From assembly GCF_040812395.1 (NCBI RefSeq), contig NZ_JBFNXH010000009.1:124001-188000 (forward strand): DNA of 64,000 bases. The letters run 5' to 3'. Shown here piece after piece: positions 24,366 through 32,281 of this stretch. A program made the translations under genes and the position numbers. The stretch is from Paenibacillus_E sp040812395 (GTDB lineage: Bacteria > Bacillota > Bacilli > Paenibacillales > NBRC-103111). The notes beneath the pieces were generated by a model. It worked only from the letters and a program-made list of their open reading frames with translations. It did no database searches and was not told the origin of the DNA. Each line of letters begins with the position of its first letter. The stretch's first letter is position 1.

Positions 24366-25172
24366 TTATGTAAGTTGAATCTTGCCGAGGTTGGTGGTTG
24401 TTCCTTCTGCCACCCTCACCTCCTTCAAGACATTCGGCTTCCGGCTGGCTCCTCGGGCAATTTCAAGCTGAACCTGAAACTCCGGAATTCGCCCTCCGCG
24501 AAAAGCCAGTACCGCCTCCCCCCGCTCCGTTGAGCGGGTTTGCTGAACGGGAAGCAGCAGCGCGCCTCGATTGAACGCGTGCTTCACCGGATTCTCCAGC
24601 CTGAACCGTTTCTGGCTCTCCAGCACCTCCGCGATTCGGATGACCTCCTGCGTTTCCTTGGAACTTCGTCCGCGCAGCAAAAAACAATCGCCTACGCTGA
24701 TTATTCCCGTTAAGGAACCCAAGATCAGTTCGGTATCTCCTTTGTCAATTTGATCCAACATCAACCGAGCAGCGGCGCATTCTTCCGTAAGCATGGTCGC
24801 TGTCAACGACGCATCCTTCATCGGAGCCCCCTTCTCATCCTGCAGGACAACTCTAATGAGGCCTGTGCCAGGAGAAAACGGATAAGAGGGCAGCGGCATA
24901 AGCTGCACAAATTGAAAAGAATTCGCTGTCCCAATCGAGATGCTGCGTTGTTCGGGAAAATAATGCTCTGTGTTGACACAGAGCGTATAATCGCCCTGCG
25001 GCAAATCACTAAATATATAGGAGCCGTTCGATTTGCTGATTGCTTTCGAGCGGATACCATCAAGATAAACTGTGGTTGCTGTGCCTAGTGGAGCTTCTGA
25101 GGTAAGTGAATCGGATATGCACGCGACCAAGGATACGCGAGTTTTCAAATGAGCGACGCGAATGTGCTCCAA
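24366..25172 (-). CDS. Carboxypeptidase regulatory-like domain protein of the eCIS
   Basis: A 268-residue protein. Residues about 12-95 form a carboxypeptidase-regulatory-like (transthyretin-type) beta-sandwich with VYLDGIRSKAISKSNGSYIF then SDLPQGDYTLCVNTEHYFP. Residues 150-205 look like a small beta-barrel (LILGSLTGIISVGDCFLLRG). It lacks a signal peptide or membrane segment. Start is TTG with AGGAGG 8 nt upstream, 12 bp after the tail-terminator gene. Such domains occur in eCIS clusters of Gram-positive bacteria between terminator and sheath genes; a tail-cap or sheath-associated role is inferred from place only. Confidence 0.65.
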   Translation of the reverse strand: MEHIRVAHLKTRVSLVACISDSLTSEAPLGTATTVYLDGIRSKAISKSNGSYIFSDLPQGDYTLCVNTEHYFPEQRSISIGTANSFQFVQLMPLPSYPFSPGTGLIRVVLQDEKGAPMKDASLTATMLTEECAAARLMLDQIDKGDTELILGSLTGIISVGDCFLLRGRSSKETQEVIRIAEVLESQKRFRLENPVKHAFNRGALLLPVQQTRSTERGEAVLAFRGGRIPEFQVQLEIARGASRKPNVLKEVRVAEGTTTNLGKIQLT

Positions 25173-25184
25173 CGCGGAAGCCTC

Positions 25185-25754
25185 CTAACCTTCTATACGA
25201 AAATCGCGTTCCAAAACCCGTTTTGTCGTCTTAATACGCGTAGAGTCGATATTTACAGGACCAACTGAGTAACTGACTGAAAGTCTATAGGGCGTGTCGG
25301 CAAAATTCCACATGTTAAGCATGCTGCCGCCTGTAATAGGATCCATAACGATGCGTACTTCTTCGTCCTTCTCTGCCAATGTGCCCAGCGTCATGGAACC
25401 TCTCAATACAGAGTTATCATAGAGAACCTGCATAGCTCTTCCAAGAATTCTATGTTCATCCAGCGCTCTGGACTGCAATTCGGCGGGAGACTGTGCCGTT
25501 AACAGGTAGCAAAGCTCTACAGCCATCGGCGGATATTGAATCTCATTTGTGCCTCTGGCAATCATTTGCGTACGCCGATTGTCCCCGCTTTCTTTAATAT
25601 TATAAAGAAAGAGAGAAAGATAGAAGTCCCCTTTATCAACTGGCGATGCAAGGCCGATCATCTCCGGTTGCGGGATAGGGTCTGGAGTCATATTTTCTCT
25701 AAGCAGCTTAATTAATGAAGCGCTGACATCAGCAATTACCGAATAGTCGCCTAT
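25185..25754 (-). CDS. DUF4255 (Pvc16-type) tail terminator protein with apparent AUA start
   Basis: This protein caps the sheath-tube end in eCIS (Afp16/Pvc16 family). The ATG at 25691 would give 168 residues, but the 21 codons before it, GDYSVIADVSASLIKLLREN then M, clearly belong to the family's conserved N-terminus. The frame is closed by TGA at 25761-25763. The only plausible initiator is ATA at 25752-25754, with AGGAG exactly 9 nt upstream. Other family marks are SLFLYNIKESGDNR, LCYLLTAQSPAELQSRALDE then HRILGRAMQVL, and SYSVGPVNIDS. The true length would be 189 residues. Either AUA is used at low rate, or the start codon is mutated and a shortened form is made. Confidence 0.8.
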   Translation of the reverse strand: MGDYSVIADVSASLIKLLRENMTPDPIPQPEMIGLASPVDKGDFYLSLFLYNIKESGDNRRTQMIARGTNEIQYPPMAVELCYLLTAQSPAELQSRALDEHRILGRAMQVLYDNSVLRGSMTLGTLAEKDEEVRIVMDPITGGSMLNMWNFADTPYRLSVSYSVGPVNIDSTRIKTTKRVLERDFRIEG

Positions 25755-25956
25755 GGGGTTTCACTCCTGCCTGGTACGTTCCGAATCTATGACCTGCTTC
25801 ACAATTTAAACGTAGAGATTGTGTCAAATCGTGTACCTTTTTATATTATAATTGTAATTCATTAGGATGACTATAAGATTCTTTTTGTTACTTACCAAGT
25901 TCATCTATTGAACTTTTAATCGCACTAACTATCGCACTATCTATGTCGGAGGAAGG

Positions 25957-26137
25957 GATCTACAGTTCGCTATTCTGTGAAAAACGTCCTATGTATTTAA
26001 CGTAGCGGATCATGAGTGCGCTATTGTTCGAAAATGAGGGTCTTGGCTGTCGGAAACATTAAAATAACGCACTCTAGTTCCCCTGACTCATGGAATCTAA
26101 CATTTATTGGGCAAATAGCGCACGGCAGTTCCTCGAA
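25957..26137. repeat. Dispersed F-F-R-R repeat, degenerate copy E
   Basis: Units at 25957-25980 and 26007-26029 (forward) and 26061-26086 and 26112-26137 (reverse) keep the roughly 50-bp period of the other copies, with cores such as GAGTGCGCTATT and AATAGCGCAC. It fills the only long gap inside the eCIS cluster, between the ATPase gene and the tail-terminator gene. The rest of 25755-26173 is AT-rich and shows nothing else. Confidence 0.6.
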
Positions 26138-26173
26138 CTCAGAAAATTATAGATTTTAGCGATAACCCGTATA

Positions 26174-28381
26174 TTAATAGGATTCCCACTCTTGACGAGC
26201 AAGGATTTTCCCCGATTTCTGGAGCTCGTGACGAATAGATTTGATAATGTGACGCATTCGAATCGGCTCCCCTGCATCGGCTGCCAGGAATGCGGACGAA
26301 ATAACTACATTCTTGATGTTGCCTCCAGCGATTTCGTAGTTATGCGCCAAGTATTTGAAGTCGACGTCGTCATGGATCGGGGCAGCTGCCGGAAACATGG
26401 ATCGCCAAATCATTTCACGGTACTCACTGTCTGGAAAAGGAAATTTAATGACATAATTAATTCGCCGCAAAAAGGCTTCGTCGATATTGTTTAACAAGTT
26501 CGTCGCAAGCACAGTAATGCCCGAATACTCCTCCATTTTTTGGAGAAGGTAAGCCGTTTCGATATTCGCATATTTATCATGCGAATCCTTCACTTCGGAC
26601 CGTTTGCCGAAAAGCGCATCCGTCTCGTCGAAGAAAAGCACCGCATTGCTGAGCTGCGCCTCCTCGAAAATCTCATGCAGGTTCTTCTCGGTCTCGCCAA
26701 TGTACTTGCTGATAACCTGCGAAAGATCGATTTTGTACAGCTCCAGTTGAAGCTCACCCGCTACAACCTGCGCCGACATCGTCTTCCCCGTGCCCGGCGG
26801 GCCGGCGAACAGCATGCTCAGGCCTTTGCCGTAGGCCAACTTCTTCTCAAAGCCCCAGTCGCCATAGACGACGCTGCGGTATTTCACTTGATTGCAAGCA
26901 TTACGCAGCTGATCCTTCTGCTCCGGCGGGAGAATCACATCCGCCCAGCCGTAGCGCGGCTCGATGCGCGACGCTTTGCGCTCCAGCTTGTGCAGCGCCT
27001 GCTGGAAGCACGCCTTATAGAGCGCCGCCGTCTGCAAAGGCGCAGCGGCTTCTCGGGAGCGCTCATCCGGCTCCCGCTGCCAGGCCGAGTAGCCTCGCGC
27101 CAGCGTTAGCGCTCTGCGGATTTGCCCGGGGGTGAAGCGGAACTTGCCGCTCATCACCCGCCAATCCACGTCAGCGCTGACGCCAAGCTCCTGCGCGAAC
27201 GTCTTCCATAGCCGCTCGCGCTCCCCTTCAGCCGGCACCTTCAATTCATGTTCAAGGAGCAGCCGCTCCTTGGGCTTCCACGCCAGCCTGATTGCCCGGC
27301 CGGCGAGCAAGAAGACAATTCCGCCGTAACCATCCAGCTGCTCGTGGAACTGATGCAGCCGCTGCTGCGCAGCGTGATCCGGCTCCTCCGGATAGAGCGA
27401 TTCCAGCCGTGTGAAACACAGCATGGCTTGATGCAGAATCGCTTCGCGGATCATCGCGCTCAGCCGGTCCTCGAATCTCGTCGCTGCCAGAAGCACTTCC
27501 GCGAGATTCACAACAAGCAGCGGCTTGCCGAAGTGACGGCTGCAGTGCTTGATCTGCAGCTGCTTGCCTGCGCCGGCAGGCCCCCAAACATGGAAGGCCA
27601 GCCGCTTGCGCATGGCTGCCGGTGCTTCATAGGCTTCACGAATGAAAGCTTGAAGCCGATCTTGGAAATCCGCTTGAACGAGCAGCGGCTCCAGTTCACC
27701 GTCTGGGTACACAATGTCCACAGAGGGCTTCAGCTTCGGATCCAGCTCGCCCGAATCGAGCAGGAACGCGATGATTCGCTTATCCAGAAGCAGCGGCCTG
27801 GACAAGAGTGTTCTGCTCCCCGTTTCCTGCTCATTAGAGCTTAGGAAATATCGCGCCAACCTGCCCGCTGGCGCCGTGAAGGTCGTTCGCGCCGACCTTG
27901 CCTCCTCCGGGCTGGCGCCGGCGATTTGCAGAGCAAGGCCGATGTTCGGCGTTTTGCACGTCAGATCATCCTGCAGAAAGCCGAAAATCCGTTCATATTT
28001 ACGATCAAGTTCTATAGCCAGTCCAAGCATAACAATGCGTTCCTCGATGAGAGACAAGCCAAAGACTGCAGATACATACGCTAGCGGAAGGAAGACTCCT
28101 GCCTGTTTACTCGCTTGCAGACGCTCCTGTATGCGATTTTCCCAATGGTCAATGACGCTCAGCAGTTCATCTTCATCACCGCCAGCCAATGGTTCCGCAG
28201 GAAGCCCGCCAAGTAACCGCATGAACTCGTCCTCAGAAACAAACATCCCGCGAAACGCATCCGTTTGCGGGTCTGGCGTCTGCATTTGACGACGTTTATA
28301 TAGAAGCTGAAGCTTTTGATCGATCAAAGTAAGCTCTTCCGTGTAATGCTCCCACGCATGTTTGTAGCCCTGAACTGACAT
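26174..28381 (-). CDS. AAA+ ATPase of the eCIS (Afp15-like)
   Basis: An AAA+ ATPase of about 735 residues. The C-terminal module has Walker A GPPGTGKT near residue 530, Walker B AVLFFDETDALFGKRSEV, the sensor ITVLATNLLNNIDEAFLRR and a pore-like KYIGETEKNL. The N-terminal half has a second AAA-like fold with a degenerate P-loop (HVWGPAGAGKQLQIKH) lacking GKT/S. This layout is that of Afp15/Pvc15, which helps load or assemble the particle. Two starts are possible: ATG at 28381 with AGGAGG only 3 nt away, or TTG at 28399 with no clear ribosome site. It is the first gene of the cluster. Confidence 0.9.
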   Translation of the reverse strand: MSVQGYKHAWEHYTEELTLIDQKLQLLYKRRQMQTPDPQTDAFRGMFVSEDEFMRLLGGLPAEPLAGGDEDELLSVIDHWENRIQERLQASKQAGVFLPLAYVSAVFGLSLIEERIVMLGLAIELDRKYERIFGFLQDDLTCKTPNIGLALQIAGASPEEARSARTTFTAPAGRLARYFLSSNEQETGSRTLLSRPLLLDKRIIAFLLDSGELDPKLKPSVDIVYPDGELEPLLVQADFQDRLQAFIREAYEAPAAMRKRLAFHVWGPAGAGKQLQIKHCSRHFGKPLLVVNLAEVLLAATRFEDRLSAMIREAILHQAMLCFTRLESLYPEEPDHAAQQRLHQFHEQLDGYGGIVFLLAGRAIRLAWKPKERLLLEHELKVPAEGERERLWKTFAQELGVSADVDWRVMSGKFRFTPGQIRRALTLARGYSAWQREPDERSREAAAPLQTAALYKACFQQALHKLERKASRIEPRYGWADVILPPEQKDQLRNACNQVKYRSVVYGDWGFEKKLAYGKGLSMLFAGPPGTGKTMSAQVVAGELQLELYKIDLSQVISKYIGETEKNLHEIFEEAQLSNAVLFFDETDALFGKRSEVKDSHDKYANIETAYLLQKMEEYSGITVLATNLLNNIDEAFLRRINYVIKFPFPDSEYREMIWRSMFPAAAPIHDDVDFKYLAHNYEIAGGNIKNVVISSAFLAADAGEPIRMRHIIKSIRHELQKSGKILARQEWESY

Positions 28382-28550
28382 AATCCTCCTGATATCCAAC
28401 CATTCTTATTTTTTGGTGCCCGATTTGGCCATGTAAATGTTCTTGCCTAAATGAGGTATTTTTCTTTACAATACTTGTACTAGTTTCTACCCATGTTCCT
28501 TCGGTGCTCGACTACCGATTGCTACCACACAGGAAGGGGCCTCATCAAAG

Positions 28551-29642
28551 ATGGAACAGCTCCAGCTCAATGACAACGTTTGGAACCGCAAGCTGATTCA
28601 CATGTTATGGTGGATCTTGTTGATATATGAAGTCGCTGCCATGCTTGGGTTTTTCTTCGATTACTACGATAACCCGGATCACTGGTCCTATAGTCTGCTT
28701 CGTTTTCAAGTGCTGCCAACTTCCTTGCAGCTCATACTCATGGCCTTTGGTTATACGGCGAAGCGATATCTGCCCAATTATAGTGATTTTATCATGATTA
28801 TATGGACAATGACTATGGTTTGTATCTATCTCGTCACCATACCGGAATTGGCGAACAAGTACGGAATATTATGCATTCCTATTATTTTATCCTCCGTATA
28901 TTTCCAAAGAAAACATATTATCTTTTCTTATATTTTAGGTCTCTTATGTTTTACGTGCATAATTACTTGGAATACGTATCGCGGAATGGCAATTACTCCT
29001 TATCAAGTCATTGTGTCGGCTACCGTTATCTCCGCGTCAACTTTCGTATGCTTCGCTATTATGAATAAAGGGCTCGATCTCATTACCCAGCTTCAAATTT
29101 CTACCCGCAGAGAACAGGAGCTGCTTATACGCAATGTGATGATCGAGCGGTTATCCAAGGTTGATGCGCTCACCGAACTGTTCAATCACCGTTCTTTCCA
29201 AGAGCACACGGATCATCTCATCTCGCATATGCCTTATGATACCCCATTGGAATTAGCCCTCATGGATATCGATAATTTCAAACATATCAATGATACCTAT
29301 GGTCACTGGGTTGGCGACGTCGTCCTCAAAACAATAGGCTGTACGCTAAAAGAGGTCATGGGTACAGATGATATGGCCTTTCGATATGGAGGCGAGGAAT
29401 TCGCCGTTATTTTCGTCGGCAAAAAGCACGAGGATGTGTTAGCTTTATGTGAGCATTTGCTGCAAACCATACGAGATTTGGCTATCCCTGAAATGCCAGA
29501 GCAGCAGTTGACCATGAGTATCGGACTTGCTTCATACAATCGCAGTACCAAGAAAAAAGCGTGGTTTCAACTCGTTGACGAATGCTTGTATTTGGCCAAG
29601 AGAAGCGGCAAAAATCAGATTTTTGCGCAAATGAAGAAATAG
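28551..29642 (+). CDS. Membrane diguanylate cyclase (GGDEF)
   Basis: A 363-residue protein. Residues about 15-175 hold roughly six membrane helices. Residues 195-360 are a GGDEF domain with DALTELFNHRSF, the metal-binding DIDNFKHINDTYGHWVGD and an intact RYGGEEFAV active site, so it should make c-di-GMP. I see no RxxD inhibitory site five residues before GGEEF. The membrane part matches no sensor family I can name. It is transcribed away from the eCIS operon across a 150-bp gap. A very strong terminator follows. Confidence 0.92.
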   Translation: MEQLQLNDNVWNRKLIHMLWWILLIYEVAAMLGFFFDYYDNPDHWSYSLLRFQVLPTSLQLILMAFGYTAKRYLPNYSDFIMIIWTMTMVCIYLVTIPELANKYGILCIPIILSSVYFQRKHIIFSYILGLLCFTCIITWNTYRGMAITPYQVIVSATVISASTFVCFAIMNKGLDLITQLQISTRREQELLIRNVMIERLSKVDALTELFNHRSFQEHTDHLISHMPYDTPLELALMDIDNFKHINDTYGHWVGDVVLKTIGCTLKEVMGTDDMAFRYGGEEFAVIFVGKKHEDVLALCEHLLQTIRDLAIPEMPEQQLTMSIGLASYNRSTKKKAWFQLVDECLYLAKRSGKNQIFAQMKK

Positions 29643-29643
29643 C

Positions 29644-29684
29644 AACCAAGCTTGGAAATGAACATTTCCAAGCTTGGTTTTTTT
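29644..29684 (+). terminator. Strong terminator after the diguanylate cyclase gene
   Basis: AACCAAGCTTGGAAATG and CATTTCCAAGCTTGGTT form a near-continuous stem directly after the stop codon, followed by seven T. The complementary strand also carries A/T at its end, so weak activity in both directions is possible. Confidence 0.92.
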
Positions 29685-29771
29685 GAGTGAGGACTTTTAC
29701 TTCTTCGCCTCATACATGAATTTGGCTGAATAGGCAAATAATAGCCAAAATCAAATGAGGTGGTAGTAGCC

Positions 29772-30419
29772 ATGTGCACATCAATATCTATACTTGCCGA
29801 CGTGTCTGAACTCGTCAGAAAGTTCCACATCGATCGTCTGTTGTCTTACAATTCCAACCGCTATGAGATTCGTCCTACCGAATCCATTTCGGCTATTATG
29901 ACCAATCGGAAGGGAGAGCGGCTGCTCGATGAGTTTCGCTGGGGTCTCATGCCTTTCTGGGCAAGAGAGGCTGTATGCGGGGATCGCGATTCCGTTTTCA
30001 CCAATGACGTCTTCAAACGTATTGTAAGCAAACAGCGCTGCGTCATTCCTTGCACCAGCTTTTATGTAAGCCGTACCGAGGGGAAGGAAACCCAGTGGAT
30101 CAGGTTTAAAATGCGCAGCGGCACATTCGGCATCGCAGGCTTGTATGATGTGTGGAAAGCTCCCTCCAGCGAGGAGGAGCTGCGCACGTGCATGATGCTA
30201 ATGACGGAGGCGAATCCACTCGTCTCGCCTTTTCACGTCAGCATGCCTGCCATTCTGGATCAAGAACAAACGGCGATGTGGCTGCAGCCGGAACTGAAAG
30301 ATCCATACGAGCTCAGATCTCTGCTTCGTCCTGCGGACGATTTGCTCATGGCAGCAAATGTGCTGTCATCTCCTGCGGAGAAGATGGAAACCAGCGGAGA
30401 CGTGAGCGTGCTTATTTAA
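29772..30419 (+). CDS. SRAP (YedK/HMCES-like) protein with altered active site
   Basis: SRAP proteins crosslink through Cys2 to abasic sites in single-stranded DNA. The start ATG TGC at 29772 (GAGGTGG upstream) puts Cys at position 2. The frame also shows NRYEIRPTESISAI, FRWGLMPFWA, RCVIPCTSFYVSR and SPFHVSMPAIL. The His of the last motif is kept. The Glu of the usual GFYEW motif is replaced by Val (SFYVS), and the usual FNARSE stretch is SVFTND. The length of 215 residues is normal. It may still form the Cys-DNA link but reverse it poorly; that is inference from known YedK mutants. Confidence 0.85.
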   Translation: MCTSISILADVSELVRKFHIDRLLSYNSNRYEIRPTESISAIMTNRKGERLLDEFRWGLMPFWAREAVCGDRDSVFTNDVFKRIVSKQRCVIPCTSFYVSRTEGKETQWIRFKMRSGTFGIAGLYDVWKAPSSEEELRTCMMLMTEANPLVSPFHVSMPAILDQEQTAMWLQPELKDPYELRSLLRPADDLLMAANVLSSPAEKMETSGDVSVLI

Positions 30420-30480
30420 AAAGAAAAAGGGTCTCCTCTGTCGACTTCCATGACATTGGCGGCCCTTTCGTGTTCCGATC

Positions 30481-30921
30481 TTACTGCGCCTGTTTATCAG
30501 GGACTGCAGGCAGCTCCCCGCCCTCGGCAATAATGCGCACCCCTTCCGCGCAAACCCCATAAGACTGCCACCTGCAGGTGGCGCACAAGTGGCCTATGTC
30601 GCTCGGCGCAACATGCTTGGCAACCTGCGTGCAGATACTGGACCAGCTTCGCTCCATACCTACCTGCAAACCAAGCTTTTCCACAATCTCGGCATCTCTT
30701 TGGTAAACCGTTCTTCCTTCGCAATGCGATTCCTGATCCTTCGGATAGGCCGCACATAGATCGTCGGGTCCTAGAACGATCCGTATGAGGGTCTCAGGCT
30801 GACTGCGAAGCGTCTCATAAATTGCGGTCATATTTTCGCAAAACTGTGCCGAATATCCCATTCCCCTATAGCCCAGCAAGCAAAGCAGATGATGACCACG
30901 GAGCCCTATTGCCAATGCCAT
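30481..30921 (-). CDS. DUF1284 protein
   Basis: A Cys-rich protein of about 146 residues with LRGHHLLCLLGYRGMGYS at the N-terminus, the mark of DUF1284, followed by SHCEGRTVYQRD and a closing CATCRWQSYGVCAEG. The Cys spacing suggests a metal or Fe-S site. AAGGAGGGC lies right before the ATG at 30921, so initiation could also use the TTG two codons later; the frame extends to 30945 without a ribosome site. Function is unknown. It follows a LysE-type exporter gene in the same orientation. Confidence 0.75.
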   Translation of the reverse strand: MALAIGLRGHHLLCLLGYRGMGYSAQFCENMTAIYETLRSQPETLIRIVLGPDDLCAAYPKDQESHCEGRTVYQRDAEIVEKLGLQVGMERSWSSICTQVAKHVAPSDIGHLCATCRWQSYGVCAEGVRIIAEGGELPAVPDKQAQ

Positions 30922-30956
30922 GCCCTCCTTCCGCCATATATTCATTCAGGTCATGT

Positions 30957-31589
30957 TTATTGAGGAGCCTTCGTTTGAAGCAACTTTAATCCCATCCCAA
31001 TAAAAATAATGCCTGTAATTTTGTTTAAATAGTTGCCTATTCGCTGGCTGCTTCTTATTTTTTTGGTCATAAACGATGAAAAACAAGCAATAAATAAACA
31101 CCACAACAAGCCAGTAAGCGTAAAGGTGAACCCTAGAATCATAAAAGGAATCGGGCCAGAAGCCCTCGTATCAACAAATTGCGGGAGAAAGGCAATAAAG
31201 AACAAAGAAACTTTCGGATTCGTAAGACTGGTCAAAAGCCCTTGTATATATATGTTTAATATGCTTTGTTTACTGGAATCAGAAGCATGAAAGTTGGCAT
31301 TGGATTTATCCAAAAGCATTCGAATCCCTAGGTAAATTAAATAAACAACACCGATTATTTTAATGATATTGAACAGGATAAGGGATTTTGTAAGAATGAT
31401 GGATAAACCGAAAGCAACAAGCAACGTGTGGATGATTGAACCGCTAACGATGCCAAAAACCGAATACACACCGGCATTTCGCCCCTGAGAGACACTTCTT
31501 CCGACGATATACATGGTGTCAGCGCCAGGAATCAGATTTAAAAGAATGCCTGTCAACAGAAATACCTCGTAGTTCATGATTCCGTTCAT
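30957..31589 (-). CDS. LysE/RhtB-type amino-acid exporter
   Basis: A 210-residue inner-membrane exporter with six predicted helices. It has the family opening FLLTGILLNLIPGADTMYIV, then GRSVSQGRNAG, YLIYLGIRMLLDKS and LTNPKVSLFFIAFLPQFVD. It would export amino acids or related small molecules; the substrate cannot be read. AGAGGTG precedes the ATG. The codon composition is more AT-rich than the flanking genes, which may hint at transfer. It probably shares a transcript with the DUF1284 gene, 35 bp downstream. Confidence 0.9.
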   Translation of the reverse strand: MNGIMNYEVFLLTGILLNLIPGADTMYIVGRSVSQGRNAGVYSVFGIVSGSIIHTLLVAFGLSIILTKSLILFNIIKIIGVVYLIYLGIRMLLDKSNANFHASDSSKQSILNIYIQGLLTSLTNPKVSLFFIAFLPQFVDTRASGPIPFMILGFTFTLTGLLWCLFIACFSSFMTKKIRSSQRIGNYLNKITGIIFIGMGLKLLQTKAPQ

Positions 31590-31648
31590 ATCTACACCTC
31601 TTTCGTCAGTTCATAACCTGGTCATCATTGCCATTAGACATTCAACAA

Positions 31649-32191
31649 TCACGCCTGTATCGCTTTAGCCAACGAAGCTAATTTGACGATCGTATTCCAG
31701 TTACGCGTCGTCGCTATATCGCCGAGCTTTTGGACATTGCTTGCGAGCTTGGAATCCAGCACACTTTGGCGGAACAGGAAGTAAATCTCCCGCTCCAGTA
31801 TTTGGAATTCGTCGATTTCACTTTTGTTTTTATTCAAAATGTCGGTCGTTTGCAGCGGAGGCACTTCCGTTAGCAAGGAAAGTTGTATGCTCTCTCCTTC
31901 CACCAAAGCGTCTGCGGCATACGGACAAGCTGTAATAATACGATCCAGTTCCTCGGCTGTACGCAGCACGACTGTAGGTGAAATGTTAAACACGCTGCTT
32001 ATTTTCTGCTCAATGCGCTTGTGAAGCGGCTCCGCTGCCTCCTCAGAGACCAATAGAAAGTTGCCGCTTTGCAAATACGTCTGCACACTGGAAAAGCCCA
32101 TCGTCTCCAGCGTTCGTTTTAAATCAGCCATCTTGAGCATGTTCTTGCCGCCAACATTAATGCCACGCAGAAAACCTATGTATATCGTCAT
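31649..32191 (-). CDS. DUF1697 protein
   Basis: A 180-residue member of DUF1697, recognised from YIGFLRGINVGGKNMLKMAD then LKRTLETMGF, VQTYLQSGNFLL and ATTRNWNTIVKL at the end. The family is widespread in Bacillota and its function is not known. Length and all main motifs are complete. CAAAGGAGCG lies before the ATG. It stands alone between two other minus-strand genes. Confidence 0.9.
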   Translation of the reverse strand: MTIYIGFLRGINVGGKNMLKMADLKRTLETMGFSSVQTYLQSGNFLLVSEEAAEPLHKRIEQKISSVFNISPTVVLRTAEELDRIITACPYAADALVEGESIQLSLLTEVPPLQTTDILNKNKSEIDEFQILEREIYFLFRQSVLDSKLASNVQKLGDIATTRNWNTIVKLASLAKAIQA

Positions 32192-32241
32192 TAAGCTATC
32201 GCTCCTTTGTTCTATGTACTTTCACGTTTTTCTAAAGGCAG

Positions 32242-32279
32242 AAAAAGCCGCCCGTCCTCAGGCAACAGGCAGCTTTTTC
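32242..32279 (-). terminator. Terminator after the Nudix gene
   Basis: On the minus strand AAAAAGCTGCC pairs with GGCGGCTTTTT (one G-T pair) around a 15-nt loop, immediately after the Nudix stop codon. Confidence 0.75.
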
Positions 32280-32281
32280 TT

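Larger units (their letters stand above)
3133..28381 (-). other. Extracellular contractile injection system (eCIS) gene cluster
   Basis: A run of minus-strand genes encodes every core part of a contractile phage-tail-like particle: AAA+ ATPase, tail terminator, sheath, two tube proteins, assembly chaperone, LysM tube-baseplate adaptor, hub, spike, gp25, two J-like baseplate proteins and tail protein I. Head, portal, terminase, integrase and lysis genes are absent, as are T6SS membrane-complex genes. This matches the eCIS families known from Photorhabdus (PVC), Serratia (Afp) and Streptomyces. Gene spacing is mostly under 60 bp. The two larger gaps are 25755-26173, which holds a dispersed repeat, and 10146-10281. 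A hydrolytic toxin or DUF4157-type cargo was not recognised in the cluster. Confidence 0.9.

Noticed and set aside
3133..28381. Prophage or type VI secretion system
   Set aside because: Tail genes are complete but capsid, portal, terminase, integrase and lysis genes are absent, and no T6SS membrane-complex gene is present. The DUF4255 and Afp15-type ATPase genes point to eCIS.
28400..28550. Sigma-A promoter for the eCIS operon
   Set aside because: TTTACA occurs on the minus strand, but no acceptable -10 lies at 16-18 bp, so no call is made.
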